Positions 8,951 through 16,717 are shown, counted from the first letter of the stretch. The stretch is 24,701 nucleotides of DNA from Cryptoclostridium sp036644995 (GCA_036644995.1 JAVXOZ010000032.1:1-24701), one strand, 5' to 3'. Numbers and translations are program-made. Notes: generated by a model from the sequence alone, not told the origin.

Positions 8951-10483
8951 GTGAAAAACGAAACCATAGTATTATTAGATTTTGGGGCACAATATAATCA
9001 GCTTATAGCCAGGAGAGTCAGAGAATCCGGTGTATATTGTGAATTATTACCCTATGACACACCTATTGAAGAAATAAAAGCCAAAGAACCCAAGGGTATT
9101 ATTCTCACCGGCGGCCCCTATAACGCCTATGAGGCAAATGCACCCTTACCTAATATAGAAATATTTAACATGGATATTCCTGTTTTAGGAATTTGTTATG
9201 GACTCCAAAGCATGGCGCAGGTTTTAGGTGGAGCCATAGACCGTGCAGATAAGCGTGAATATGGTGCACAACCCATAACTTTGGAAGATTCACCTATTTT
9301 TAAATCTGTTGTGGGTGAAAATCATTGCTGGATGAGCCACTCCAACCAAGTGGGCACTTTGCCACGGGGTTTCATATCCATTGCCCATACAGATACCTGT
9401 GACAATGCTGCTATTATGGATAAAAAAAGAAATTTCTTTGGTGTGCAATTCCACCCGGAAGTAGAACACACTCCTTTTGGACAAGATATGCTAAAGCACT
9501 TTATTTTCGATGTATGCGGTTTAAAAGGTGATTGGCAAATGGCATCCTATGCCAAAAAAAGCATTGCGGATTTATCTGCAAAAATGCAAAACCAAAAAGT
9601 TTTGTGTGCTTTAAGCGGCGGGGTGGATTCTTCCGTAGCCGCAGTACTTGCCCATAAAGCCATTGGGGACAATCTTACCTGCATATTTGTGGATCACGGT
9701 CTTTTAAGAAAAAATGAAGGCGACCAAGTGGAAGCTGTTTTTAAAAAACAATTTGCCATGAACATCATACGAGTGGATTGCAAAAATAGATTTTTAACCA
9801 AATTAGCCGGAGTTTCCGACCCTGAAACCAAGCGTAAAATCATCGGCGGCGAATTTATTAAAGTTTTTGAAGAAGAAGCCAAGAAATTGGGACATTGCGA
9901 TATTCTGATTCAAGGCACCATCTACCCCGATGTTATTGAAAGCGGCAACAAAAATGCCCAAGTTATCAAAAGCCATCACAATGTTGGTGGACTTCCTGAC
10001 ATTATGGATTTTAAAGAAATAGTTGAACCACTGCGTGACCTTTTTAAAGATGAAGTAAGGGCCTTAGGCTTAGAACTGGGAATACCTAAACATTTGGTAT
10101 TTCGCCAACCATTTCCCGGCCCGGGCTTGGCAGTACGCATCATCGGCGATATAACCGAAGAAAAAATAGAAATCCTACAAAATGCCGATGCAATTTTTAG
10201 AGAAGAACTGGAAAATGACGGCATAGCCGCTAATATTAATCAATATTTTGCAGTTTTAACAGATATGCGAAGTGTAGGCGTAATGGGTGATGAACGCACC
10301 TATGATTACACCTTGGCATTGAGGGCGGTAACCACCTCAGACTTTATGACCGCAGATTGGGCAAAAATACCATACCCAATTTTAGTTAGAGTTTCCAACC
10401 GCATCACCAATGAAGTACGTAATATCAACCGTGTAGTATACGATATTACCCAAAAACCACCGTCCACCATTGAGTGGGAATAA
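8951..10483 (+). CDS. guaA: GMP synthase (glutamine-hydrolysing)
   Basis: A 510-residue two-domain enzyme of typical length. It converts XMP, ATP and glutamine to GMP, the last step of GMP synthesis. The N-terminal class I amidotransferase domain has the catalytic Cys82 (GICYG), H168 and E170 (QFHPEVE). The ATP-pyrophosphatase domain has the P-loop SGGVDSS (222-228), and the C-terminal dimerisation domain ends with the usual TIEWE. The start is GTG, chosen because AAAGGAG lies 8 bases upstream and the N-terminus KNETIVLLDFGAQY matches the family. It is followed 47 bp later by purF in the same direction, a small purine operon without the other pur genes nearby. Confidence 0.98.
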   Translation: MKNETIVLLDFGAQYNQLIARRVRESGVYCELLPYDTPIEEIKAKEPKGIILTGGPYNAYEANAPLPNIEIFNMDIPVLGICYGLQSMAQVLGGAIDRADKREYGAQPITLEDSPIFKSVVGENHCWMSHSNQVGTLPRGFISIAHTDTCDNAAIMDKKRNFFGVQFHPEVEHTPFGQDMLKHFIFDVCGLKGDWQMASYAKKSIADLSAKMQNQKVLCALSGGVDSSVAAVLAHKAIGDNLTCIFVDHGLLRKNEGDQVEAVFKKQFAMNIIRVDCKNRFLTKLAGVSDPETKRKIIGGEFIKVFEEEAKKLGHCDILIQGTIYPDVIESGNKNAQVIKSHHNVGGLPDIMDFKEIVEPLRDLFKDEVRALGLELGIPKHLVFRQPFPGPGLAVRIIGDITEEKIEILQNADAIFREELENDGIAANINQYFAVLTDMRSVGVMGDERTYDYTLALRAVTTSDFMTADWAKIPYPILVRVSNRITNEVRNINRVVYDITQKPPSTIEWE

Positions 10484-10530
10484 ATTGCAAATAGGTTTTT
10501 ATCTAAAACCCTAAAATATAAGGAGGATAT

Positions 10531-11925
10531 ATGTCAGAAGTTAAAGAAGCCTGTGGCGTTATGGGCTTTTACAACAACGACCATTGGAATTTGCCAAAAG
10601 ACTTATACTACGGCATTTTTGCCTTACAACATAGAGGCCAGGAAAGCTGCGGCATGGCAGTTAGCAACCGTGGTGTGGTTTCACATCACAAAGATATGGG
10701 ACTGGCAAGCGATGTGTTTTCCAATGACATCATTGAAAAATTACAAGGTGATATAGGTATTGCCCATTGCCGCTACTCCACCACCGGGGATAGCGAAAAA
10801 ACCAATGCTCAACCTTTGGTTATGAGCTTTGTAAATGGCACCCTCTCCTTGGCACACAATGGCAACTTGGTTGATGCGGTTAAGCTCAGACAGCGACTCA
10901 TGAAAGAACAAGGTGCAATTTTTCATACTTCCATAGATTCTGAAATTCTTGCTTACCTAATAGCCCGTGCCGAAGTTCATGAACATCTTTTAGAAGGTGC
11001 AGTGCGAAAAGCCACAGAAATGGTATCCGGCTCCTATGCTTTATTGGTTATGAGCCCTAAAAAATTAGTGGGCATTCGTGACCCTTTGGGCATAAAACCC
11101 TTATGCTTGGGCATGAAAGGTAAATCATACATTTTAGCCTCGGAAAGCTGTGCCATAGATGCCATAGGCGGTGTATTTATCCGAGATATAGACCCCGGAG
11201 AACTTATCGTTATAGATAAAGATGGTGTTCACTCTCACCCCTATGAAGGTGAAAAGCAAAAAGCCAGACCCTGCATTTTTGAATATATCTATTTTGCCCG
11301 TCCTGACAGCATTATGGATGAACAGAGTGTTTATCGCTCCAGACAAATAGCCGGGCAAATACTGGCAAAGCGATATCCAGTAGAAGCAGATGTGGTTATT
11401 GCGGTGCCTGACAGCGGTATTGATGCCGCCATTGGCTACTCTGAGGAATCCGGTATACCCTACGGCGTGGGCTTAATTAAAAACCGTTACATCGGCAGAA
11501 CCTTTATCCAGCCTGTACAGCTCCAAAGAGAAGAAGCTGTGCGTATAAAGCTAAATTGCTTAAAACACACAGTGGATGGTAAAAAAGTTGTATTGGTGGA
11601 CGATAGCATGGTGCGTGGCACCACCAGTGCCAGCATTATTAAAATGCTAAAAAAAGCAGGCGCTAAAGAAGTCCATATGCGAATCAGTGCTCCGCCCTTT
11701 GTTTGGCCTTGTTTTTTTGGCATAGACCTGCCGGAAAAAAAGCAGCTTACAGCCTGCAACCACACTATTGAAGAAATACGCCAAATGCTTGATGCAGATT
11801 CCCTTGGTTTCTTTAAAGTTGAAGATTTACCCGAGATTATACCCGATTGCCGTTTAGATGGCTACTGTGATGCCTGTTTCTCCGGGAACTATCCCGTTCC
11901 CGTAACCATAGAGGAAGATGATTAA
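10531..11925 (+). CDS. purF: Amidophosphoribosyltransferase
   Basis: A 464-residue enzyme of the Bacillus type, catalysing the first committed step of purine synthesis (PRPP plus glutamine to phosphoribosylamine). The N-terminal Ntn glutaminase has a short propeptide, MSEVKEA, before the likely nucleophile Cys8 (CGVMG). The PRPP-binding motif VVLVDDSMVRGTT is at 353-365. Four cysteines at C248, C394, C446 and C449 match the spacing of the 4Fe-4S ligands of the B. subtilis enzyme, which suggests an oxygen-labile Fe-S form. AAGGAGG precedes the ATG. The 3' end overlaps the next small gene by 8 bp. Confidence 0.97.
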   Translation: MSEVKEACGVMGFYNNDHWNLPKDLYYGIFALQHRGQESCGMAVSNRGVVSHHKDMGLASDVFSNDIIEKLQGDIGIAHCRYSTTGDSEKTNAQPLVMSFVNGTLSLAHNGNLVDAVKLRQRLMKEQGAIFHTSIDSEILAYLIARAEVHEHLLEGAVRKATEMVSGSYALLVMSPKKLVGIRDPLGIKPLCLGMKGKSYILASESCAIDAIGGVFIRDIDPGELIVIDKDGVHSHPYEGEKQKARPCIFEYIYFARPDSIMDEQSVYRSRQIAGQILAKRYPVEADVVIAVPDSGIDAAIGYSEESGIPYGVGLIKNRYIGRTFIQPVQLQREEAVRIKLNCLKHTVDGKKVVLVDDSMVRGTTSASIIKMLKKAGAKEVHMRISAPPFVWPCFFGIDLPEKKQLTACNHTIEEIRQMLDADSLGFFKVEDLPEIIPDCRLDGYCDACFSGNYPVPVTIEEDD

Positions 11926-12232
11926 TTTGAAAGAAGAACTTTATACATTATTAAAAAACAGAAAAGATTTATCTGCTTTGGCAATATTAAAAGAAAATCC
12001 TAAATTATGTGATAATACAGTAATTCGCTTAGCTTTGGATAATCGCTGTTTTAAAACCATATCTTACTTACGCAAACTTGATTTAATAACCTTGGAAGGT
12101 AAAGAAGAACGGGAAAAAGCCAGAATAGAGGAAATAAATAACAATATAGAAAAATTTGAAACTCTTATGGAAGATGTTGACCAGTATATTAGCCAACATC
12201 CGGAGGATTTAACATGGAACAAAAAACAATGA
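11918..12232 (+). CDS. Small helical protein of unknown function after purF
   Basis: A 104-residue protein, not recognised. The first half (LKEELYTLLKNRKDLSALAI) looks like short packed helices, and the second half (about 64-95, KEEREKARIEEINNNIEKFE) is strongly charged and likely a coiled coil. There is no signal peptide or membrane segment. The ATG overlaps the last 8 bases of purF and has GAGG only three bases upstream, so initiation probably depends on coupling to purF. Its own end overlaps the next gene by 19 bp. That tight packing and ordinary codon use argue that it is a real gene of the guaA operon. Confidence 0.7.
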   Translation: MINLKEELYTLLKNRKDLSALAILKENPKLCDNTVIRLALDNRCFKTISYLRKLDLITLEGKEEREKARIEEINNNIEKFETLMEDVDQYISQHPEDLTWNKKQ

Positions 12233-12690
12233 ATGTAGAAAAAACTGTGGTAGTAAACACCAAAGACCGCCGCAATGCCATGATTTACAATATCTTTTTT
12301 CGCAGAAAATGGGTAACCTGCTATGTTGGAATATTTATCCTTTTTTCCATTGCTGTGCTTATCACCGGTTTTACCCATATATTGCCAATACCTAAGCTTT
12401 TAATGCTAATGGCAGGGGCATTTCTCTTTTTGCTCATTGGGTTTATTATCACTATTTTTGTTTCCAGTAAAGGTGATTCCCGTGAAAGAGAATTAGTATT
12501 TGATAACCAAGGATTAACCACCTTTGCCACATATAACAGCAAGGAAGTTTCCTATAAATGGAAAGATTTATTCTTTACGGGCAAAACAAAAAATTACTTT
12601 TATTTTTACTTGGATGCCGCACAATTTATCATTGTACCCAAACGTTACTTTGACCAAGACGAAATTGAAGCAATAAGTAGATATATCTAA
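12214..12690 (+). CDS. YcxB-like domain membrane protein
   Basis: A 158-residue protein with two adjacent membrane helices (about 32-51 and 60-83) and a C-terminal soluble domain (about 92-158) containing ELVFDNQGLTTFA, a YKWKDL strand and FYLDAAQFIIVPKRYF. This is the pattern of the YcxB-like domain (PF14317 type), found in many Bacillota, function unknown. A CGGAGG site lies 7 bases before the ATG, within the end of the preceding gene. It is the last gene of the guaA-purF unit and is followed by a palindromic repeat and then a long hairpin terminator. Confidence 0.75.
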   Translation: MEQKTMNVEKTVVVNTKDRRNAMIYNIFFRRKWVTCYVGIFILFSIAVLITGFTHILPIPKLLMLMAGAFLFLLIGFIITIFVSSKGDSRERELVFDNQGLTTFATYNSKEVSYKWKDLFFTGKTKNYFYFYLDAAQFIIVPKRYFDQDEIEAISRYI

Positions 12691-12700
12691 AAAATCCTAA

Positions 12701-12845
12701 CATAGTTTTTGGACAAGATGTCAGGCTGTTAAGAAAGACTTAGATTCGGCAAAACTCCCTGAACAGCGGCTGCTTGTGTCCCTAAATGTATACAAGCAGT
12801 GGGTGGGAAGGGATTTTGCCGAATATCAGACTTTATCAACAGCCT
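12701..12845. repeat. Palindromic dispersed repeat, copy 1
   Basis: A roughly 140-bp non-coding element. Outer arms CAGGCTGTT (12722-12730) and AACAGCCTG (12838-12846) and inner arms ATTCGGCAAAA...CTCCCT and AGGGATTTTGCCGAAT fold into one long imperfect hairpin, with a tip stem CTGCTTGT/ACAAGCAG. It lies 10 bp after the YcxB-like gene and ahead of the hairpin terminator at 12917. Two related copies are in this window. It has MITE-like or REP-like architecture and no open reading frame. Confidence 0.88.
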
Positions 12846-12916
12846 GCAACTATCTTATAAAACAGTTTCACTATAAAATATTATTTAGGTGTATGCTTAA
12901 AAAAATAGCTTAAATC

Positions 12917-12987
12917 AAAAAAACACGGCAACCTATATAATCGCTGATTCTTATTTACATAAGCGATTATTGGTTGGCGTGTTTTTT
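12917..12987. terminator. Long hairpin terminator downstream of the guaA operon
   Basis: Arms of about 27 bases (12917-12945 and 12962-12987) pair with one mismatch and a small internal loop; the ends are an A-run and a T-run, so it can terminate on both strands. It lies 226 bp beyond the last gene of the purine unit, with repeat copy 1 between them, suggesting that it is the displaced operon terminator. Confidence 0.75.
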
Positions 12988-13061
12988 GCCGAAATTATAT
13001 TCTTATTTTAGGAAAATATTTACAATAATGTACTGATTTTTATAACACCCTTATTTGGTAA

Positions 13062-13200
13062 TTTTTGACAAGATATCAGACTATTAAGAAATCCTTATAT
13101 TCGATAAAACTCCCTGAGCAGCGGCTGCTTATGTACCTAATTATACATAAGCAGTGGGTGGGAAGGGATTTTGCCGAATATCAGACTTTATCAACAGCCT
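13062..13200. repeat. Palindromic dispersed repeat, copy 2
   Basis: Second copy of the roughly 140-bp element, starting TTTTTGACAAGAT and ending CAACAGCCT. Its tip stem CTGCTTATGTA/TACATAAGCAG is a perfect 11 bp and carries a compensatory change relative to copy 1 (G-C to A-T). The left outer arm is more diverged (CAGACTATT). Its right end runs directly into the hairpin that follows the gene at 13233. Confidence 0.88.
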
Positions 13201-13230
13201 AAACACAGTGCACTGTTCTGGGTTTAGGCT
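13196..13230. terminator. Compound hairpin at the 3' end of the small alpha/beta gene
   Basis: AGCCTAAAC (13196-13204) pairs with GTTTAGGCT (13222-13230), enclosing a perfect 12-bp palindrome ACAGTGCACTGT (13205-13216). It sits immediately after the stop of the minus-strand gene. No T-run follows on the minus strand because repeat copy 2 begins there; the first five bases of the left arm are the end of that repeat. Confidence 0.55.
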
Positions 13231-13232
13231 TA

Positions 13233-13547
13233 TTATTCAGATTTACCAAAATTCCCGAAGAACTTACCTGCCAAATCCCCTTGTTCGGGATTATTGCAAA
13301 CATAGCCTATCACTACCTCATTATTGGTAAGGTCAATAATTTTTTGTGCATTTTCCGCACCAAAAGCACCGCACAGCTCTATGGCACCATAGCCTTGGTT
13401 TTTCAATTCAACTGCTTTATCACAGGCAGCTTTTAAGCCCGTAACCGTAAAAATAGAGCTAATTTGAAATTCCGTTTCAAAATGTGCTTGGTGAATTTCA
13501 GGGTCAAAATGACTGCCCATCAACAAATAAGCAAATTTCTTTTTCAT
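13233..13547 (-). CDS. Small alpha/beta protein, DUF6506-like
   Basis: A 104-residue protein with a compact alpha/beta pattern: KFAYLLMGSHFDPEIHQAHFE at the N-terminus, a FTVTG strand, then GYGAIELCGAFGAENAQKII, where AIELCGAFG is the most distinctive motif. This resembles the DUF6506 family of small cytoplasmic proteins with no known function; the match is from memory and tentative. I place the start at the ATG at 13547, because GGAGG lies 9 bases upstream; an in-frame TTG three codons earlier directly abuts that GGAGG and is unlikely to be used. It is transcribed alone from an extended -10 promoter at 13591-13620. Confidence 0.7.
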   Translation of the reverse strand: MKKKFAYLLMGSHFDPEIHQAHFETEFQISSIFTVTGLKAACDKAVELKNQGYGAIELCGAFGAENAQKIIDLTNNEVVIGYVCNNPEQGDLAGKFFGNFGKSE

Positions 13548-13590
13548 TATTTCCAACCTCCATATATTCTAATTTTATAACCTTAGCCTT

Positions 13591-13620
13591 ATTATAACAT
13601 ATCTTTAAAAGCGTATACAA
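13591..13620 (-). promoter_or_regulatory. Predicted extended -10 promoter for the small alpha/beta gene
   Basis: On the minus strand TATAAT (13591-13596) is preceded by TGT, giving an extended -10, with a weak TTGTAT -35 (13615-13620) at 18 bp. It lies about 44 bp upstream of the chosen ATG. Confidence 0.5.
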
Positions 13621-13844
13621 TATAAATGCCAAACTTAAAAACAACATTCATTGGCAGCAGACTGTAAACAAAAGGCGATTTTAACTGCAAAACAGTGTTA
13701 ACTGCAAAATCATAGGCTTTAAAGAAAGGTTTTGCTTTTTTGAGTCTTTTTGCAAATTTATATTCTACACCACAACATTTAGCATAAAACCCAAAAACAT
13801 AATGAACAAATAATGAATAAACAAAAATATAAAAGTAAACAAAA

Positions 13845-13874
13845 AGTAGCAAGCTCTATAAAAAGCCTGCTACT
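13845..13874 (-). terminator. Terminator of tRNA-Pro
   Basis: An 11-bp stem with one G-U pair (AGTAGCAAGCT with AGCCTGCTACT) and an 8-nt loop, followed on the minus strand by a T-run. It lies 13 bases past the CCA end of the tRNA. Confidence 0.75.
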
Positions 13875-13886
13875 GCTGTATTCAAC

Positions 13887-13964
13887 TGGTCGGAGCGACA
13901 TGACTCGAACATGCGGCCTCTACCACCCCAAGGTAGCGCTCTAGCCAAACTGAGCTACGCCCCG
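13887..13964 (-). tRNA. tRNA-Pro (anticodon GGG), CCA encoded
   Basis: On the minus strand the acceptor arms CGGGGCG and CGCTCCG pair over 7 bp with one G-U, followed by discriminator A and an encoded CCA. The D arm is GCTC/GAGC, the anticodon stem CTACC/GGTAG encloses the loop TTGGGGT (anticodon GGG, reading CCC and CCU), and the T arm is GCATG-TTCGAGT-CATGT. All arms are intact. It is transcribed alone from a strong promoter and closed by its own terminator. Confidence 0.96.
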
Positions 13965-13974
13965 AACATTAAAA

Positions 13975-14003
13975 AGTATACTACTTAACTCCAAGAATGT
14001 CAA
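13975..14003 (-). promoter_or_regulatory. Near-consensus promoter of tRNA-Pro
   Basis: On the minus strand a perfect TTGACA (13998-14003), a 17-bp spacer and TATACT (13975-13980). The tRNA begins 10 bases after the -10, so the transcript leader is only a few bases long. Confidence 0.9.
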
Positions 14004-14041
14004 CTATAAATATAGTGAAATATTAGTTTTTACTGTAATTT

Positions 14042-15268
14042 TTAGACATCTTCACTTAATCCGAACCCACGATGTAAGCCTTGAACCGCACGAACCATAT
14101 CTTTTTCGTGAATTGCACAGGAAACTTTAATTTCGGAAGTTGCAATCATTTCAATATTTACATCTTCTTCAGCTAAAATATCAAACATTTTTGCCGCTAC
14201 ACCGGGATTAGTTATCATCCCTGCACCCACAATGGATACTTTGGCAATTTTATCCATATAAGCGGTATCGTGGGCATGAAGCTCCCACTTTAATTCCTCC
14301 ATAATACCTTTGGTTTTAGCCATATCATCACTGCTGATGGTGAAGGAAATTTTATTTCTGTTTTCTCTTTGTGCAGCTTGGATAATCATATCAACGTTAA
14401 CGTGCTCCCTTGCCAAAGTGTTAAATATCAAAGCTGCTGTACCGGGCTTATCCGGCACATCAAATATGGAAACCTTTGCTACATTTCTATCAAAAGCAAT
14501 ACCGGAAACAGCCATTTGCTGCTCCATCATTTTAGCATCTAAATCTTCAACACAGGTACCTTCATGGTGATTAAAGCTGGAACGCACATGAATCTTCACC
14601 TTGGCATTTTTACCCACCTCAACGCAACGAGGATGCAGCACACCTGCACCCATAGTGGCAAGCTCCAACATCTCATCATAAGAAATTCTATCTATCTTAT
14701 GGGCTTCCTCCACAACACGGGGGTCTGTGGTATAAACACCATCCACATCAGTGAAAATTTCGCAGTAATCCGCATTAAGTGCAGATGCCAAAGCCACAGC
14801 GGTGGTATCTGAACCACCACGCCCCAAGGTTGTAATTTCTCCATTGGGAGTAACCCCTTGAAAACCTGCAACAATAACAATTTTTTTATCTGCCAATTCC
14901 GCTTCAATTCTTTTGGGGTCTATGCTCATAATTTTAGCTTTAGAAGCTACGTGCTCCGTAACAATCCCTGCTTGCCAACCGGTAAAAGAAACGGTTTCAT
15001 AGCCCATGGTAATAAGTGCCATAGCCAATAAAGAAATAGTTTGCTGCTCACCTGTGGCAAGTAACATATCCATTTCACGTTCCGGAGCATGGGGATTTAC
15101 ATCTTTTGCTAAAGCAATTAAGTGATCTGTGGTATCTCCCATAGCAGAAACAACAACCACCATATCGTTGCCGGCATCGAACCCTTCGGATATTCTTTTT
15201 GCCACACGGCGAATATGGTCGGGATCTGCAACGGAACTACCACCAAATTTTTGCACAATCAATGACAT
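14042..15268 (-). CDS. lysC: Aspartate kinase
   Basis: A 408-residue enzyme of the typical LysC length, phosphorylating aspartate as the first step to lysine, threonine, methionine and diaminopimelate. The N-terminal VQKFGGSSV motif (5-13), GRGGSDTTAVALA and the FTDVDGVYTTDPR motif mark the kinase domain. Two C-terminal ACT domains (about 264-340 and 343-405) contain DVPDKPGTAALIF and NPGVAAKMFDILAEE, which are the usual sites of feedback inhibition by end-product amino acids. GAGGTG precedes the ATG. It lies 74 bp after hom on the same strand, so the two first-branch enzymes are probably co-transcribed. Confidence 0.96.
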   Translation of the reverse strand: MSLIVQKFGGSSVADPDHIRRVAKRISEGFDAGNDMVVVVSAMGDTTDHLIALAKDVNPHAPEREMDMLLATGEQQTISLLAMALITMGYETVSFTGWQAGIVTEHVASKAKIMSIDPKRIEAELADKKIVIVAGFQGVTPNGEITTLGRGGSDTTAVALASALNADYCEIFTDVDGVYTTDPRVVEEAHKIDRISYDEMLELATMGAGVLHPRCVEVGKNAKVKIHVRSSFNHHEGTCVEDLDAKMMEQQMAVSGIAFDRNVAKVSIFDVPDKPGTAALIFNTLAREHVNVDMIIQAAQRENRNKISFTISSDDMAKTKGIMEELKWELHAHDTAYMDKIAKVSIVGAGMITNPGVAAKMFDILAEEDVNIEMIATSEIKVSCAIHEKDMVRAVQGLHRGFGLSEDV

Positions 15269-15296
15269 TTTACTTTCACCTCAAAAAATATTTGTT

Positions 15297-15318
15297 TCTC
15301 CCTACTGTTTTAGGGAGA
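15297..15318 (-). other. Small hairpin in the hom-lysC gap
   Basis: TCTCCCT and AGGGAGA form a perfect 7-bp stem with an 8-nt loop between hom and lysC, upstream of the lysC ribosome binding site. On the minus strand there is no T-run, so it is more likely an intercistronic mRNA structure or attenuating stem than a full terminator. Confidence 0.4.
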
Positions 15319-15342
15319 GAAAAAGCCCATTTCAATTTATCT

Positions 15343-16653
15343 TTAAGCTTGGTCTTCCACTCTGATTATATTATCAATGCCGTAAACCTTTTCGCTATTT
15401 TCCAATATTTCTTTAGCTTTTAAAAATTTACCCTCTTTAACCTTATGTGTTACCAAAATTAAACGAGCCACATCTTTATTTTTATCAATACCCTGTTCCT
15501 GAACAACCGAAGCAAGACTAACATCATTATCACCAAAAATAGTGGCAATGGCAGCCAAAACACCGGGACTATCCTGAACACGCATGCGCAGGAAGAATTT
15601 TGATACAAAATCCTCTTGGGTGCGGATTTTTTTATGCTGATAGCAGGTGCAGCCCTTTAAGCCCAAGGTACCTGCGGACATATCCGCAGCCACGGAGCAC
15701 ACATCACCAACCACAGCACTACCCGTAGGTAAATCACCTGCACCACGACCATAAAACATGGTTTGACCAACCACATCCCCATCCACAAACACGGCATTAA
15801 AAGTGTCGTTAACCGAGGCTAAAGGATGCTTGGTGGGTATCATCACAGGGTGCACTCTGGCTTCAATTTCCCCGTTTTCTTCTTTGGCAATGCCTAAAAG
15901 TTTAATTAAATAGCCTAATTTTCTGGCAGCTTCAATATCATCAGCTGTTATTTTTTCAATGCCTTCAACGTACACATCGTTTAAAGTAACCCTGCTGTTA
16001 TAGGCAATAGATGCCAAAATTGCCACTTTTCTGGCAGCATCCCAGCCACCCACATCCGCAGTGGGGTCTGATTCTGCATAGCCCAAATCCTGAGCTTCCT
16101 TTAATACTGAAGCAAAATCAATGCCTTCTTGATACATTCTGGTTAATATATAGTTGGTTGTACCATTAACTATACCCATTATGCTATCAAAATGATTAGC
16201 TATTAAATCGTTTTTCAAAACATCAATAATGGGAATGCCACCGGCTACTGATGCTTCAAAACGCAAATCTACCTTTTTATTGGAAGCAGCATCCAAAACT
16301 TCTTTGCCATCTATTGCCATTAAATCTTTATTGGCAGTAACAATGCTTTTACCTGCGGCGATGGCTTTTAAAATAAATTCCTTGGCAATGGTGGTGCCCC
16401 CAATAACTTCAACCACTATATCCATATTTTCTGTAGCTAAAAATTCTTCAATATTATCCGTTACAATATTGGGGGATAATCCTAATTTAGCCACGTTTTC
16501 TTTAGCCACATCTGTTGCTTTTTCTAAAACCCCCACCACGTTTAAATCACATTTTGTTCTAATGGACAAAACATCTTTATTTTTTACCAAAATGGTGGCA
16601 GCACCATAACCCACAGTGCCAAGTCCCATAATGCCTATGCCTATTGATTTCAT
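15343..16653 (-). CDS. hom: Homoserine dehydrogenase
   Basis: A 436-residue enzyme reducing aspartate semialdehyde to homoserine, the branch point to threonine and methionine. An N-terminal Rossmann motif GLGTVGYG (about 10-17), the catalytic-domain segments VTANKDLMA, ASVAGGIPII and GTTNYILTRM, and ESDPTADVGGWDAARK are all intact. A C-terminal ACT domain (about 355-436; MRVQDSPGVLAAIATIFG) suggests allosteric control. The frame is open 35 codons further upstream, but the start is placed at ATG 16653, because GGAG lies 8 bases before it and the N-terminus MKSIGIGIMGLG matches the family. It is the first gene of a hom-lysC operon. No riboswitch or T-box fits in the short leader. Confidence 0.96.
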   Translation of the reverse strand: MKSIGIGIMGLGTVGYGAATILVKNKDVLSIRTKCDLNVVGVLEKATDVAKENVAKLGLSPNIVTDNIEEFLATENMDIVVEVIGGTTIAKEFILKAIAAGKSIVTANKDLMAIDGKEVLDAASNKKVDLRFEASVAGGIPIIDVLKNDLIANHFDSIMGIVNGTTNYILTRMYQEGIDFASVLKEAQDLGYAESDPTADVGGWDAARKVAILASIAYNSRVTLNDVYVEGIEKITADDIEAARKLGYLIKLLGIAKEENGEIEARVHPVMIPTKHPLASVNDTFNAVFVDGDVVGQTMFYGRGAGDLPTGSAVVGDVCSVAADMSAGTLGLKGCTCYQHKKIRTQEDFVSKFFLRMRVQDSPGVLAAIATIFGDNDVSLASVVQEQGIDKNKDVARLILVTHKVKEGKFLKAKEILENSEKVYGIDNIIRVEDQA

Positions 16654-16688
16654 AATTTTTTCTCCTATATTTAAGTAGGTATTATTAA

Positions 16689-16717
16689 ATAATAACAAAA
16701 ATAGTTGCGATTTGCAA
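16689..16717 (-). promoter_or_regulatory. Possible promoter of hom-lysC
   Basis: On the minus strand TTGCAA (16712-16717) and TATTAT (16689-16694) are 17 bp apart, about 35 bp upstream of the hom start. Matches are moderate (4/6 and 5/6). Confidence 0.35.

Larger units (their letters stand above)
12691..13232. other. 542-bp gene-free region with two repeats and two hairpins
   Basis: No coding region is seen on either strand. The stretch holds two copies of the palindromic element (12701-12845 and 13062-13200), a long hairpin terminator between them (12917-12987), and a compound hairpin (13196-13230) at the end of the convergent gene. The remaining bases are AT-rich without other structure I can support. 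Confidence 0.8.
13548..13886. other. 339-bp intergenic region between the small gene and tRNA-Pro
   Basis: AT-rich region holding the promoter of the gene ending at 13233, the tRNA terminator at 13845-13874, and about 220 bp between them in which I see nothing convincing. An 86-codon TTG-started frame lies here but begins inside the tRNA terminator and has no ribosome binding site. Confidence 0.7.

Noticed and set aside
12701..13200. CRISPR array
   Set aside because: Only two nearby copies of a long palindromic repeat with no regular short spacers and no cas genes.
13592..13852. 86-codon minus-strand frame, TTG start
   Set aside because: It starts inside the tRNA-Pro terminator, has no ribosome binding site, an unnatural Phe/Tyr/Val-rich composition from AT-rich DNA, and contains the promoter of the next gene.
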